Assembly: GCA_037349315.1 (NCBI GenBank)
Contig: JBAIAC010000040.1
Span: 12,232,001-12,296,000 of the forward strand
Direction: 5' to 3'
Origin: Chelydra serpentina
Taxonomy: Eukaryota; Chordata; Testudines; Chelydridae
DNA length: 64,000 nucleotides
In this document: in pieces, positions 1 through 14,138 of the stretch
Layout of the letters: every line of letters starts with the position of its first letter
How positions within the stretch are numbered: the stretch's first letter is position 1
Program-made: the position numbers and the translations under genes
Notes under the pieces: model-generated
Database searches by the model: none
The model's input: only the letters and a program-made list of their open reading frames with translations
Told to the model about the DNA's origin: nothing

Positions 1-720
1 TGCCAGGGCTTGCCACTTCATTGCCCCGGCACCTCTAGGCTTGCTGCATCAGTTATGAATGTAAAAATATTACTTGAGCCCTGGCACCTCTTTCATGACA
101 AATTAAGAGTGAAGAATGAAGAGTTGTAATGCCTTGAGAACTGTTCTTGTGGTGTTTCCAGCTTAAGAAGCAGCAATATGGACAAATGATCTCATGGCCA
201 AAACTTTGCTGTCAAAAGAGATACTTCTGATCAGAAGCCTTTTCAAGAGCTATATAATATTATTCCTCGCAAATGATCCTATTTCAATCCATACTCATAA
301 GCAGCTAAATTTGGGGAACAATTCCATCCATAAGACTCTTGTTTTATGCACATGAGGTAAAGTGTGTTGGGGTGGGGAAAACTACGGTAGTAGTCATATG
401 GAGCTAGCTTGGGGGATTCTGCTGTGCTTGGAGACCTCCCTCGGTAGTCCTTACTGCTGCTTTGAAAAGATGCTTCACTCCTGTGCCTGCTGCAACATAG
501 GTTGAAGACACTGCCAGGCATGGTAGCCAGGATCTTGATCAAGCATGCAAAGAAACATACTGTACTGTGGCTGGCTCCCAAGCAGGAATTACTGGGAAGT
601 AGAGACACCAGAACATGGCTTTTTGAATATGCAAAAGCAATGGAAGTTGCAGGCATAAAAGGGGAAGACAATATGGCCTGCTGTATAGTGGGACATTTCA
701 CAATGTTTCTTAGAAACTGA
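1..720. other. Unique intronic or intergenic sequence, no gene recognised
   Basis: No exon, RNA gene or known repeat is recognised here. A 72-codon open frame on the plus strand (502-720) and a 140-codon frame on the opposite strand (279-701) overlap each other. Neither resembles a family I know and neither has clear splice or poly(A) context. They are most simply chance frames, although the plus frame has a protein-like composition and could be a relic of a retrocopy. Confidence 0.5.
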
Positions 721-1225
721 GTTTACCTTAAGAATGGCCATACTGGGTCAGACCAATGGTGCATCTAGCCCACGATCTTGTTTTCCAACTGTAGCTGGTG
801 CCAGATGCTTCAGAGGGAATGAACAGATCAGGACAATTATTGAGTGACCCATCCTGTGTTTTCCAGTCCCAGCTTCTAGCAAGCAGATGTTTAGGGACAC
901 CCAGAGCACGGGGTTGCATCTTGACCATCTTAGCTAACAGCCATTTATGAACTTGTCCTCCATGAACTTATCTAATTCTTTATTTTTAACCGAGTTATAC
1001 TTTTAGCCTGCACAACATCCCCTGGCAACCTACAGGGTGACCGTATTGTATGAAGCAGTACCTCTTTTGTTTGTTTTAAACCTGCAGCTTATTAATGTCA
1101 TTGGATGACCCTTGGTTCTTGTATTATTTGACGGAGTAAATAACACTTCATTATTCGTCTTCTCCACACCATTCATGATTTCATAGACCTCTATCCGATC
1201 CCCCTTAGCCATCTCTTTTCTAAAC
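721..1225 (-). mobile_element. CR1-type LINE 3' fragment
   Basis: The stretch opens with aagaatggccatactgggtc and continues through 'cagctt', 'ggacaca' and 'cctctatc' blocks that match, in order, the second copy at 41996-42265. From recalled turtle repeats this block lies at the 3' end of a CR1/L3-like LINE written on the minus strand. It is diverged and 5'-truncated, and it carries no usable reading frame. Confidence 0.75.
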
Positions 1226-2740
1226 TTCTTATCACCCCGTCGCCCTAGTGCAGGCAAAGCAAGCTAGTAACATGTAAAAACCTCTGCATTCTTGCACATC
1301 CTAAAACAAATAACGTGTTGTACTCAGCAATTTTCTTTCAGTTTGAGTTATAGAAATGGACCATTTTTCCTGGGTGTTCCTGTCAGCATGTTTGCCAGCA
1401 GCGACTGGAGATGCTATTATTCAATCTCCCATTTAAAAGTAAACTTGCTAGTGTATATATGGCCATCTGTGGCTCTAAGTGATTCACAACATTAGTCACC
1501 CAACAGCTTACATGTTTAGGGAGGAAACAAGATTTCAGAAGACATAGATTAAATACTTGCGGCGCGCACACAAAAATGTTTCAGCGCCAGGGACGCGCTG
1601 TGCTGGTGAAATATTGATTATTACATCTGAAAAACACTTTAAACATGACGACATCCTGGGAATCACAATCCTATTACTGTACAGCAAAGGATTTGTATCG
1701 GTACATATAAAATACCAGTGCTGCCATTCACAAACCGAAATCATTTCTCTAGACAAGATGGTAACCCTAAATATTCTTTGATTATAACAACTATTGTTCC
1801 TAGGCAGCAGCTGGAGCTTTCTTGCAAAAACAGTTACAATGTCTCTCTCATATCTCTTGTTCTTCACATTGGCAAAGCTCCTGCTTGCCTAGAAACTCTC
1901 TGAAGTTGTTGGGTTAGGGCTGATTTTGACCGTTAGATAGACAATTTAAGCCAGTCACGTTTTCTGTGGTGGAAACCTGGGTGACAAGCCCGGAATGGAT
2001 AAAGTGGGGGGGTTGGTTTCTTCTACCCCAGGAAACAGAGTAGGGCTACCCTAAGAAGCTCAGAGGATTCAGTGTTTCCCAATCGGTGGAAAATTGCAGA
2101 TGTCTATCTGATTGAGAGAGATGGTGGGGAGAACTGCTGTATCGTTAGGCAACCGTATCCATCTTTATTCCACCAATTTCTATATTTAGTTTTAACTGCA
2201 GTTCTAGTGACTCTAAATCGGACGTTGTGGGGTTCCATGTGTATTGTTTCTCAATGAGTTAACATAGCCCATGGGCTCAGTTTATAAGTAGAAAGATGGT
2301 TTTTCTTCCTGTCAGCCCTGAAAACTTCACTTGGGATCTGTGAGTCAAGCAAAGGTCCCTCTCCTTTTCATATATCATCCCCAGGAATAAAACATGTAGA
2401 GATCTCAATTATACCAGTGAACCCCATGCCACCCACCTGTCAATTATGCTCTTTGATATCTGTGCCTCTCCATTGTCTTCAAGGGAGCTGCTCAGGAGTA
2501 ACTAACGGACATTTAGTGCATTAGTCAGCTGATGCACAAGAAGGAATAGAATCTGGTTCATACTCTTAGCTGTGTTGCCTCTGCAGGACTACCATGAGTA
2601 GAAAGGAGTACAAATGTACAGTATTTTTGTTACGTAAAGTAAACAGATAGGACCCTGAATACACACAAGAACCAGATCTGTTGTATAAGAAGAGGCCACT
2701 GTTGCATAGTCACTTTTCTAGGCAGAATTATTCTTCAAAG
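1226..2740. other. Unique sequence, nothing recognised
   Basis: AT-rich sequence without a recognised exon, repeat or RNA. Short open frames on both strands overlap and do not resemble known proteins. Confidence 0.5.
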
Positions 2741-2744
2741 ATTT

Positions 2745-2975
2745 TAAGGCATGATTTCCATTTGCACTAAGGGACCTTAACACCACACTCTCAGTGTAAA
2801 GGGGATTGAAAATGGGTATAAGTAGAAGTGCCGGGGGCACATTCTCACCTGGTGCAAATTGTCATAGTACCATTGACTTCAACTGAGTCAACGTACACCA
2901 CCCGAGGATCTGTTCCCCCTGCCCTGAGTTATATACAGGGGCCTTCAGTGTAAAAGAGAATCAGGTACTTAGCCT
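2745..2975. repeat. Short palindromic MITE, 'ttctcagttacac' family
   Basis: The block holds 'tgcactaagg' near its left end and 'gccttcagtgtaaaagag' near its right end, which are rough inverted complements, plus an internal 'ccattgacttcaactga'. Related pieces occur at 12003-12240 and 59690-59775. This matches an abundant sauropsid non-autonomous DNA repeat in my recollection; its superfamily is not clear from the sequence. Confidence 0.5.
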
Positions 2976-4640
2976 TCGATATATCACTTTATTTTAATTC
3001 AAGTCTTTCTGTTACAACTAAGGCCACTAGCCACACTTTTCATTCCGCCTCTACATCACATTATATGTCTGTCACATGTTCACCTACTCCTTCAGTCAAT
3101 ATGACTCCTTGAAGCCGCTATTGGTGGTGAAGAAATGAGCAAGAACCAAACAAGAACAAGGGGAAACAAAGGCTCCCAAAATGACACTAAATGAGAACAA
3201 AATATAGGTGGGAAACACTGTCGTGGTATGGTAAGAACTCGTCTCTAAAGATCTTCTCTGAAAACCCTAATTATTTGCTGACTCTTGAAACAGATCAGAG
3301 ATGCACAATAAGGAAACAATTCCCCCTCAGTTACACCAGTTATATCTCCATTGATCTCAGGAAAATTACTCTTGATTTCCTGTATACTAGTGTGAGAACA
3401 GAATCAAGACATAGGTGTCTAAAGAAGTCCAACTAAACAACTCTATAATAATATGCAAGACATACTGGATGCATAAACCACAATTTGAGTAATCAGATTA
3501 AGGACTGGCATCCTATTCTAGGTATCCTATTTTTGAAAATCAGGCTCAATGTTTACATTTAATTAATGTCACATGGAAAACCAAGCTCTTTTGTGAATAC
3601 TCAGTAATGCACCAGAATACCTGAACGAGAAGAATTTAAATGTTTTTGACATTCTTCTTCTCCACCTTGCTCTGTTATTGTATTAAACATGATGAAAATG
3701 AATCACCTTTCTACTTTCTGAGACATTAGCAGCACATGTTAATTGGTACACCAGATGCTGAAAGACTCAATTATTAGAACTATTTATTGCCAAAAGGAAA
3801 ACAAAATAAGCTTCACAGAAGCAAAGCAGCTGACGCTGATACTAAATGCATCATGCTCTGTTGTACTAAACAAGTGGTCTTATACTCAGCTCACGGTCTG
3901 AACATCCTTTCCGGATATTCAGAATAGACAATGCTGAGAGTCTAATTCAGGACACTTCATATTTTCACTGGGCAAAATTTCTAAACGGTTGTGTCTTTGA
4001 CCTGGAACTGAAAATTAAAAAAAATAAAAAAGAAAACAAAAACATAACATAAATTAGAAATTTTGCATTGGAACTAGACATCAACATAAGGGAACAATTA
4101 GTCCTTGCTCTGGTAAATTCCCCATTGATTACAGTGGCAATTTTGCCTGCATTAAAGGGGCTTTAAGTAGTTACAGACAATCTTAGTTGATTAATCAATA
4201 TTTACATTGTCAAAGTCATTCATAAAGGCTCTAGGTATTGGTGAAAAATTTATTCTTCAAGTTGCAAATCCCAACTTTTTCTAAGTAAATCAGTTTTAGA
4301 GATATTAAGCCATATTATTATGGAACTTTTGAGTGTGCTTCAAAAAGCACTTTAAGGAATCTGAAAAGTGACTCATAAAACATTCAGGAACAGGTAAAAC
4401 TGAGTAAGAGTGCCTTCATTTCCATATAATTTTTCATTCTTACCAAGTTGCATTTATTCAGGATTGATTAGTTAATTAAAGCAGTACCGTTTTTTGAATA
4501 TATAAACGATATATAAATGTTACATTTAGAGCTGTATTTGAGGGGAAAAAGTCAATTTGTGATGATTTTTAAGAATGATCATTTCTTTTGTAGCACATTA
4601 TACCTATCTTAAAACTGTAATAAACGGGTATTTTGTGAGG
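2976..4640. other. AT-rich unique intron sequence
   Basis: No exon is recognised. Positions 4016-4055 are an A-rich run. Short pieces near 3320-3370 and 4085-4170 resemble the 'ccattgacttcaatgg' type repeat but are too decayed to delimit. Confidence 0.5.
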
Positions 4641-4768
4641 GGATTCCCGTTACCATGAATAAAGATGGGCCCATCCCGCCCTGGTCTTACAGCCTCGACA
4701 GGGAGGATCCATCTTTGACCTCCTCAAGGTTAATATCCCCTCCCAATGTATACGCCTAAATTCCAAAG

Positions 4769-4786
4769 CCCCCCCCCCCCCCCCCC
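4769..4786. repeat. Poly(C) run of 18
   Basis: An uninterrupted run of 18 C inside the decayed DIRS-like element. Runs this long are unstable and error-prone in sequencing, so its exact length is unsafe. Confidence 0.9.
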
Positions 4787-5039
4787 GAAGAATCCCTACA
4801 GGACCCAGATACTAGCTTGCTGATCCTAAAAGCTCCAAAACGTGGTACCAGGAATGTCTCCCTGAACAAGGTCACCTCTTGTCCACAGTGACACATGGGA
4901 TCCAGGATCTGTGCAAGATCCCCGTGACAACAGTGATGGAACAGCATGTATCTTCCCTAAGGTTGGTGCTTTCAGACCACCCCACCAGAACCTCCACACT
5001 AAAAACCCTTGGCCACAAGACCTAACCAGGCACTCGGCC

Positions 5040-5190
5040 TCATCAATGGAGGAATAGGGCATGGAACACAAGGTCGGGCCTATTCCATCATTAACTGAGC
5101 TATCCTGTGAGTAAGACAGGTGGTGAAATACGTGATACTCACTCGGGGCCTTCTTAGGGACCAACCCTAGGGGGAAAACCTGCAAGTTTT
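5040..5190 (-). pseudogene. Reverse transcriptase N-terminal remnant
   Basis: The minus-strand frame contains PLGLVPKKAPSEYHVFHHLS followed by SSVNDGI and a serine/tyrosine segment with DEAECLVRSCGQG. This is the fingers-region signature of Ty3/DIRS-type reverse transcriptases ('PLG-V-KK...R-I-HLS...SVND'). The frame becomes unrecognisable after about residue 70, so the catalytic YxDD region is missing or scrambled. It lies about 650 bp downstream of the gag-like frame on the same strand, as expected for one element. Confidence 0.65.
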
Positions 5191-5847
5191 ATATAGTGAG
5201 ATGACTGAATGGCCCTGCTATCCTATTCCCCTTTAATGCTTGTGTAATCTTTTTCTTTACAGTATGGCCCATTCCCAATAACTTCTTCAACTTTGTTGAC
5301 ATTACATGCCTTTTTCCCCTGTAAAGGGTTTCCTGAACCCCAAAGTAAACCCATCCCATAAAAATGCCAATCTATCTTGTTAGGGTAAGGAGCACCCTTA
5401 ACACCTCAAGCTTAACTGGAGATGGTACTCTTGTCCAGCCCCCCCATGCCCCCATTTTCAGATTGCCCCCTCACCCATTCCCATGCCTTGGCCCCCAGAC
5501 CCTGACCCTGCACCCATGGGCCTACTGATGGCACCTGACTTATCACCCCATTCTGTTTCCCCACTGTGGCCTTCCCCAACCGCTGTGGTACCTGCGGGCT
5601 GTATGGGCCACAAGGCACATTTCAGATGCATGCCTAAATTTACAGATGCTACAAAAACACCCGCTTTCATTAAATGACAGCAAATGTCATTACAAGCCTC
5701 AGGCCTCTGGTGGAGGTGCTGCAGAATGAACAGTGGACACACTGTGCGCCCCTGTGGTCTCATCCACCCTAAACAATGCATATGCTGCGGCATGTCCCAC
5801 CAGATTCTGGTTGTGTTGCTGCCCTCAATCTAAACTGTTCGTCGTAG

Positions 5848-6384
5848 TTAAACCAAGCCATGACCCCCAGACATGTTATATGCCTGCCTGATTATATCCC
5901 TATATTTAAATAATGCTGGGGTTCTCTCTGGGTAAGCCTCACCAATAAGGACCACATCAATTAGGAAAGAAGTTTCCCAATTTTCCCATGTTCTCGACAC
6001 CCCTGGCCACTTGGGCACTTCATTGCCCTGTTCGCTATGCCCCAGCTTACTTTCTGTCAGCACCTCCCTGTGCAACAGTGACAATATGTCCACATATTCA
6101 CCTCTCAGCATGTTATCTTTAATAGTACCAAGAAGGTGAACTCCCTTTGGGTCAGCCACCCCAGCATAACCATACTTGCGACTGACCACCAGGCCAGCCT
6201 CCGTGCTTATTGCCCCTGAGACAGCAAGTCTATCCCAGGAAGTCACATTCCCTATCAGTGCGTGAGTTGTAGCATGCTCAGCAATCTCCTGCCACCCGCT
6301 CCCACTAATCCCATCCCTTGGCGAGTGGTCTCCCAAGCAAAGTTTTAAAATATATAAATTTTTCCCCATTAACCTCCAAAACAA
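5848..6384 (-). pseudogene. Gag-like ORF remnant of a DIRS-like element
   Basis: This is the longest open frame in the window (178 codons). Its product has an N-terminal region rich in short hydrophobic segments, then the tract MLRGEYVDILSLLHREV, then WENWETSFLIDVVLI and ALFKYRDIIRQAYN. This resembles the N-terminal gag-like protein that precedes reverse transcriptase in DIRS/Ngaro elements, where a conserved 'YDEQFR'-type segment and a cysteine/histidine knuckle follow. Here the frame stops just after the tyrosine-rich helix. The knuckle region survives only in another frame (5793-5640) and has lost most of its cysteines. It is a non-functional copy. Confidence 0.6.
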
Positions 6385-6400
6385 ATTTCCTTTAGTGGCA

Positions 6401-9400
6401 AGAATCCAACTGTACAGGCCTCTGAGAATAAGAAAACGTATAGTTCATAAAATGTAGAAAGCACAAAAATTGTTTAGAATCCCTTTTCTACACTTAATAT
6501 TGTGAATTTACAATCTAATATCTCAAAATCTACAAGGCTACAAAATTATGCCACTGAAGAGGAAGTGTGATTTGCCTGATAGTGGGCCAGGACTGGTCAA
6601 AGACTGAAACATGCGACTCAGAGCAGTGTAATTACGGGGGTAACTTTAGTACAATTGGAGCAAAAAAATTTTTGGCAAATTGATGTTTATGAAATGGCCA
6701 CTTCAAGCTGCTCAGAGATTTGTCATGTTGGAAATCTGCTCAGCGATGGCTGAATAGACGGCTTTAAGAAGAAATAGGCAAATAAATGATAAATGCAATT
6801 TGTTACACCGATTTCACCACCACACATGACATACGTTATTTATATAGATCTATACATCATAGATGTATGTTTCCATATACCCTATTAGGAGCCCTTATCA
6901 ATTTGGTCACACAAACTCACAAACAGTGAATTTCCCAAATTAGACATATGCACAGAAACAGTGTCTCCCTGGAGAAGGGGCATCTTGAGGGTATGGCAGA
7001 TCCATCAAGCGATATGTTGCCCTCCTACAAACTGTATGCATATAGCTCGGTAGCGTGTGAAATTAATTCTTCCCTACCTTCGAATACATCCAAAAAAATC
7101 ACTTCCCAGGCTGACAAGCTCAACATAAAAGAAAAAAGGTCAAAATTGTGTTGGGAATGTTGGCCAAGAGAATTGGAAGCCACACATAGATCTGCACAAA
7201 AAAGGTAGAAAATCCATGCAGCAATACCATCTTGTGTTCACAACCTAATCTAGTGGAGGTGCTGTTGGAAATGGTGCTAATGATTCAGTGAGTGGTACTC
7301 TTCCATTTAAGCCAGTACTGAACCAATGTTCCAGCAGGATAGTAGAAGGCAACACATCCCCTTTTGCATCAGACAAAAGATGGAATTGCTAATGGCATTT
7401 TTGTAAGAGCAGGGGTGTTCATCCAGATGTCTTGGATTAATTACATTTGTCTATCTACATCCTTTAACCTCCCACAACTTTGGCTTTATGCCACAGCCGG
7501 AGCATGCACAGCAAGTTACTAGAGCATTCCCACCATGTGCCACTATAAAAAGAACTATAGGAGAGAAACCTCTCGGTGGGTAGCTGATTTATAAGAACAG
7601 CTCATCTTAAGGTAGACTGATATCCTTTTGCAACAGCAGTAGGCCTGTCATAGCTGTCATCCAAATCAGTTCTTGAGTCAAGTGCAGGCTATAAACAAGT
7701 GTGATCAACCACCTTGCTATTTTCTCATTTCATGAGAAGTCGCTTCATTACCAAATCAGTTGGAGATGGCCCGATGTTCCACCTCATCTTTTCCGTTACT
7801 CCCTACAATGCATACGTTCCATCTGGAATTAGAGATGTGGCTATCAGAAAGTCAATTCAACTAACTAAAATTAAACTGTCCCAGTCCTAATATAGTAAAA
7901 TGTTCTGATCCCTTCCATAATACATTTTACTGTATTTTGTTCCACGCAGTCATTCAAATTGGACTTTATCATTATCACGAGAGCAAGGAATTATTGCTTC
8001 AAATTGTGGAGAAAACTCCCTGTTTCCCAGCAGGAAAATGTTTAGATTTTCTGCTGTTCATGAACATATTTATTGTATTTATTCTAACCAAAATTAGATT
8101 AAAAATATTCAAAAAGTGAAAAACACTGCATGAAAGTTAAAATTATATGGATGATCTTCCAAATGGAGATAGACTCACGTTTTTCAGGCATTCCCAGAAT
8201 TCCAAAATTATATTTTAGCCTTGTTCTTCCAAACTTCTCCACTCAAAAAAAAATCTGATTATTTCATAGTTACTGGTAAAACAGAATAATACCAAGAGCT
8301 GTTCGCTGAGCCACTTCTAAGCTGCAAAACCAAATAACGTCTCCTCAAATTGTGCAAGTGGGGTCCAACTGCTATTTGGATTTAAACCAAGAAGGTGCAT
8401 GTCACGATAAATGGTTCCAATGGACACTTGGAATATTATTCAATGAGGAAATCTTTGAAAGCTACCCAGGTTCCCATAATAAATACATACATAAATAAAT
8501 AGGTATTTCAGTTCATTAGTTTCTTACAAACTTGAAGACGTTCCAGACTTGTTCAGAACATACGCATGTAGATGTAAGTAGATTTGTACTTCTTGGGCAC
8601 TACTGTTGAATGCCAGATACAACTGAGTTGGTGGTTTTAGAACTGGCAGCTGACTGTGCCACCCGTTATCCTGGTTGGGGTTTTCCTTTATTTCTGAGAA
8701 ACCCGGAATGGTCTTATTTGTTCGTAAATTTGCAGCTAATTCCTAATGACATTTGCATACCGATTTCTCGATTAGCATATGTGCGATAATTAGTGTTCTC
8801 CACGCCCACATCTCCTTTTCACATAAAGATACTGTATGCTGAAACCTTAATGCCGCCCACACCCAATAAGGAAATTGTATGTACCATAAGCTTGTCCCCT
8901 CGCTCCCAAATAATGAATCAAAATGTACATTTTGCATTACAAGCCTTCACTTTTTCTTACTGGGACCCAAAGTGATTAACTATGTAAGAGTGAGTTACAT
9001 TTCCGCTGTACAAGGCCTTTCTCTGTTAGCAGTCTCAAAGCACTGCTCATTAATGCACCAATTATTTTAAACCAAGGGACTAGTGTTCTTTGCAGCCAGG
9101 GGCATGCAGCACCTATACTGCACAATACAGCAGGATTGTCTGCTGATATGGAACCCCATTTTGCTACATAATATGCAGAAATCAACTGTATCTTTTCACA
9201 TACACACACAAATCTAATCTCTTAAACTTTCTACCACATGTGAATGTTAACACATCAGATTTGATGAGAGATGATTCGCAAACCCCACCAAAGCAAGAAA
9301 TCGGCTCTCTTTATGAGACTATTACACAAATGCTATCATGAGACCTACCACACCTATTTTATCTAGAAGAAAAATAAGCTAGGTAATGGGAAAATATTCC

Positions 9401-9435
9401 TACCACTAACACTGCCACCATCGTTCTCAGGACCC
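6401..9435. other. Unique intron sequence
   Basis: No exon or clear repeat is seen across 3 kb. It contains a short AAAT-like tract (8480-8505). A block at 8725-8800 is rich in homeodomain/POU-type words, including atttgcat and gataatta, and could be conserved non-coding DNA; this is only a compositional impression. Confidence 0.45.
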
Positions 9436-9439
9436 ATGA

Positions 9440-9895
9440 GGTTGAGTTTCCTCAACTGAGTCTGGGGTTTGGTGGTTCAGCCTTCGGGCAGGTTAATGAG
9501 CCAAGATGGACTGCAGCAGAATTGCCTTTTTGCCTGGCCTGCCCATGTGGTCAGCCCACCTGACTGTTGAAAGGAGCCAACAGGTCTGCACTTAAACTCA
9601 GCGGCAACAGCAGCAAGTCTGCAATTGCCCCTGTATCCAGCCTTGCTTCTTCCTTGTATCCAGCCCCTCCAGCCTTGTCCTTCTCCACTCCACCCTGTCC
9701 TGCTCTCTTGCCTAGCTTCTGGCTCCAGCTACTGATTTCTGGCTCTAGCTCTGACCCTTGGCTTGATTCCTGGTTCCTTACTCCATGGCTCTGGCTCCTG
9801 TCCCTTTCTCTAACCAATAGGTTGAGCTCTGGTTCTAACCACCAGGTCAGTCCACCCACATCCTGGTCCTGACAACCATGCAATGAGGGGATGTT
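9440..9895. repeat. Pyrimidine-rich degenerate 'ctggctcc' repeat
   Basis: From about 9620 to 9880 the plus strand is a run of variations on ctggctcc, ctggttcc and ctagctct. The composition differs sharply from the flanks and produces long overlapping open frames on both strands (9551-9901 minus, 9567-9872 plus). It may be part of an LTR or a degenerate minisatellite; I cannot assign the family. Confidence 0.5.
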
Positions 9896-12002
9896 AATCA
9901 TAGAGGGCTCTTGCCCTTTTTATTTTGTATTCAAGGAAAGCCTTGAAAAAGTTACAGATGTACTTATGATTGGCCCTACCAGCAGCAAACAATAGCGAGA
10001 TACTGAACCATGTGTCAGAGAAACTCTGTCTGTTCTGGCATGAGCAGGAGGCTTATTTATCCTGACCAACAGAAAGATCTAGGAATTTAACTTCAGTTTA
10101 AGTCTTTATTAAGAAGGGCCCCTAATGCTCCGCACAATTTCACAGTCTGGTTTTGTTGTGTTTAGTTTTGCCTCAACAAATATACAGAGGTCTCTAACAA
10201 TGTAAACCAGACTTGGAGTTCCAGTTTTCAGCAAATTATAACTGTAGCCACCTGCAAAACTCTTCCTGACAAGATATTTTTCAGTATACAGTTTAGCTTT
10301 ACACAGTGCCGATGGTCCGATTTATACACAAAGTGAATTTATACAGAAAATTACAAAGATTTAATTATCTTTCACTGGCCATGGGATTTTGAGGTAATCA
10401 AAATACTTGATCCCACAAACTAAGGACTGAATCCTCTTTTCACATTCAGGCAACTTCTCTCAAGACAATGAGCTTACATTTGGCTCTACGTTTTGTATAG
10501 ACAAATTAGAACAGTCAAGAAATTAAAGGGACCCCCCAAGTAACTTACATTCAACGTAGAAACGAGGAGTTTAAAACCTACTGCATTTTGATACACCTTT
10601 ATACTGTTCTTCTAAGGGACAAACATACATGAGACGATACTTATTTACAGATTCTGTGTAGTTCAGGAAACAGTAGGAAAAAATTTACAATAAAATTGAC
10701 TTATTAGTGATGGAAGGAGTTGAGGAACCCCTCATAAAGAACATTAAAATATATTTTCTTATTTCAAGAACTTTCCATAACACCTGGTTTCACTGAACAG
10801 AACGTGATAGTGCATGGTGCATTGGCTTTTGTTCCCAGTTCGGCAACACAGGCTGGAGCCTGTCTTGAAGTGAAGTGAAGCAGCACCACAAATTAGCAAA
10901 TATGAGGGGAAGGAATGCAAATAAAACCTGTTGTTCTTGCTACTGCTATCTCAGACTCTTCTGTTAGCCTAGGGCCAGCCAGGCAAGGAAACTTTCAATC
11001 AGAGGGAGATAGCTGAGTTACCAATAAAAAACATCACCAGGGACTATGGCCATGTGAAGAAACATTGAGATGCCCCCAAAAGGAGACAAATATATATATT
11101 ACACTTCAATTTTTCCCTATCATGCTATAAAATAAGAGATGAGAATAAATGAGCAGCAAAATTAAGATGCATATCTAGATCAGGACTACAAACCGTCTGC
11201 CCAACATTCAGAGATCTGGGGCTAGAAATAGGCACCAGCTGCCGATTCAGCAATTAGAGAGAGAGGGGGACCATTATAGAGAAAGCAGGACCAATTGCAA
11301 AATTCCGATCCAAACATACATTATGCACCTTTGAAAGTTCAGCAGTGGGCTGCTGATTTGAACCCAACTCTACTACATACTGGTAGCACTCTTAGTAGCG
11401 TAAATACCTTATGAGCCATTTCAAACAACTTGTATTGTATAACAGTGGTATTGTTTATCCTTCACTATACATTAGTATTACAACCTGAATCATCACTACA
11501 AATTGACAACGTCACATCCAGTTTATTTTAGTTTTGATCAGTCTCCTCTAAGTGTACTGACCACTTATTTATATGCTCCAGGAAAGCCTCCCAAAAAATT
11601 ACCCTGTAAAATATCCCACTTGTATTTTTTTCCCGTATCGCTGGATATCCAGCAAGTTTAGACACTGTCAGTAAGAATACAAAAGAGTCCTGACTAGACC
11701 CTTGTCTGTATTTACTGGTCTCTTTCTTTGTTTCTCTCCCAGCAGGACGGTAACATTGTGGAGAGGAATGTTTGGATTTTTGTTGATTAGGTGGTAGAGG
11801 AGCAAGAAAATAAAAATTAGCTTCCTTTCCCAGGACTGGGGGTAGGGGGGAGCGATTTAAAATTTATCAATAGATTAAAATTTATCATCCAGGGCCTCAG
11901 TCTAAAACTGAAGTGGTGGGTTTTTTTTAATCAAATGAAGCAGAAAAAAAAATGAGCCCTTCGTAAGATCTTTAGGCCAGTTTTTCAAAGGAAGTTCTGC
12001 AG
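9896..12002. other. Unique intron sequence
   Basis: No exon recognised. 'aatttatcaatagatt' is followed by a near copy within 30 bp at 11860-11890. Otherwise the region is featureless AT-rich DNA. Confidence 0.5.
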
Positions 12003-12240
12003 ACAGGGCCTAATTCACCATTCTGTTACACCGGCTCTGCACTAGTGTAACTGCATTTAAATGCAGTTGATTTGCACCAGCACAAAGTTCTAGTAACAGA
12101 GGTCCCATGGTCACACCCAAGGTCCCTATAACAAGCTGCATTGGAGTACACAAGTAGCCACTTACATGAAAAAAAGTGGGGGTTGGGTTTTTTTTGACTG
12201 CACACATTACACCCTGTTTTGAAAACAGGGCCTCTCTCTA
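12003..12240. repeat. Palindromic MITE-like repeat
   Basis: Internal inverted repeats include tgcatttaaatgca (about 12050) and the perfect ccctgttttgaaaacaggg (about 12211). The left side starts 'gggcctaattcaccattctgttacacc', a decayed version of the repeat at 2745 and 59690. Likely a non-autonomous DNA element about 240 bp long. Confidence 0.5.
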
Positions 12241-13720
<1,480 letters not shown>

Positions 13721-13721
13721 T

Positions 13722-13845
13722 AGAGTTGCCAATTTTGGCTGGATGTATTCCTGGAGGTTTCATCACATGACATAATTTTTAATTAAAAATTAATATTTTA
13801 TTCCTGGAGACTCCAGGACAGTCCTAGAGGGTTGGAAACCTTCAC
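13722..13845. repeat. Short MITE, 'agagttgccaa' family
   Basis: The element starts gttagagttgccaatttt and ends cctagagggttggaaacct, which are imperfect inverted complements. Inside, cctggagg and ctccagg form a second inverted pair around an AT-rich core (ttaattaaaaattaa). It matches a short turtle repeat that I recall with 'gttgccaac' termini. Confidence 0.6.
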
Positions 13846-14138
13846 TCATGGTCCTATCCCAAAACAGCCAAACTGGCATTAACTGACCTTCTGCAGTTAC
13901 CCATCAGCATTTTGCAGAATTTCAGAAGAATTTATTGCAAAATTATATCTTATGCCATTTGGGGATTTAGGGTCACTGTTGATCAATTTTCTTATGCTAA
14001 GGCTTAATAAGCCTAACTTATACTAACTGCTTAAGCTAATGTCTTATGGGTTTGGACCTGTAGTGTTCTTGTATTGTTGTCTTATACCTATATCTTGTCC
14101 TTATACTTAAAAGCTAACTTTAAACCTATAGGTTTATA
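13846..14138. other. Unique sequence
   Basis: AT-rich; nothing recognised. Confidence 0.5.

Larger units (their letters stand above)
4640..6400 (-). mobile_element. Decayed DIRS/Ngaro-like retroelement
   Basis: Two protein-like blocks on the minus strand lie in the order expected for a DIRS-type retroelement: a gag-like block (6384-5848, with a degraded zinc-knuckle region at 5793-5640), then a reverse transcriptase block (5190-5040). Stops and frameshifts separate them. No tyrosine recombinase, split direct repeats or terminal repeats were seen. The gag-like family is known from tyrosine-recombinase retroelements of reptiles, amphibians and fishes, but assignment by eye could confuse DIRS with a Ty3-like element. 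The window end of the element near 4650 is uncertain. Confidence 0.6.

Noticed and set aside
279..720. Overlapping frames of 140 and 72 codons
   Set aside because: Opposite strands overlap and neither resembles a known protein.
5412..5793. Separate genes in the DIRS-like region
   Set aside because: Frames are broken pieces of the same retroelement, not independent genes.
9551..9901. 116-codon minus frame and 101-codon plus frame
   Set aside because: Produced by degenerate ctggctcc-type repeats.
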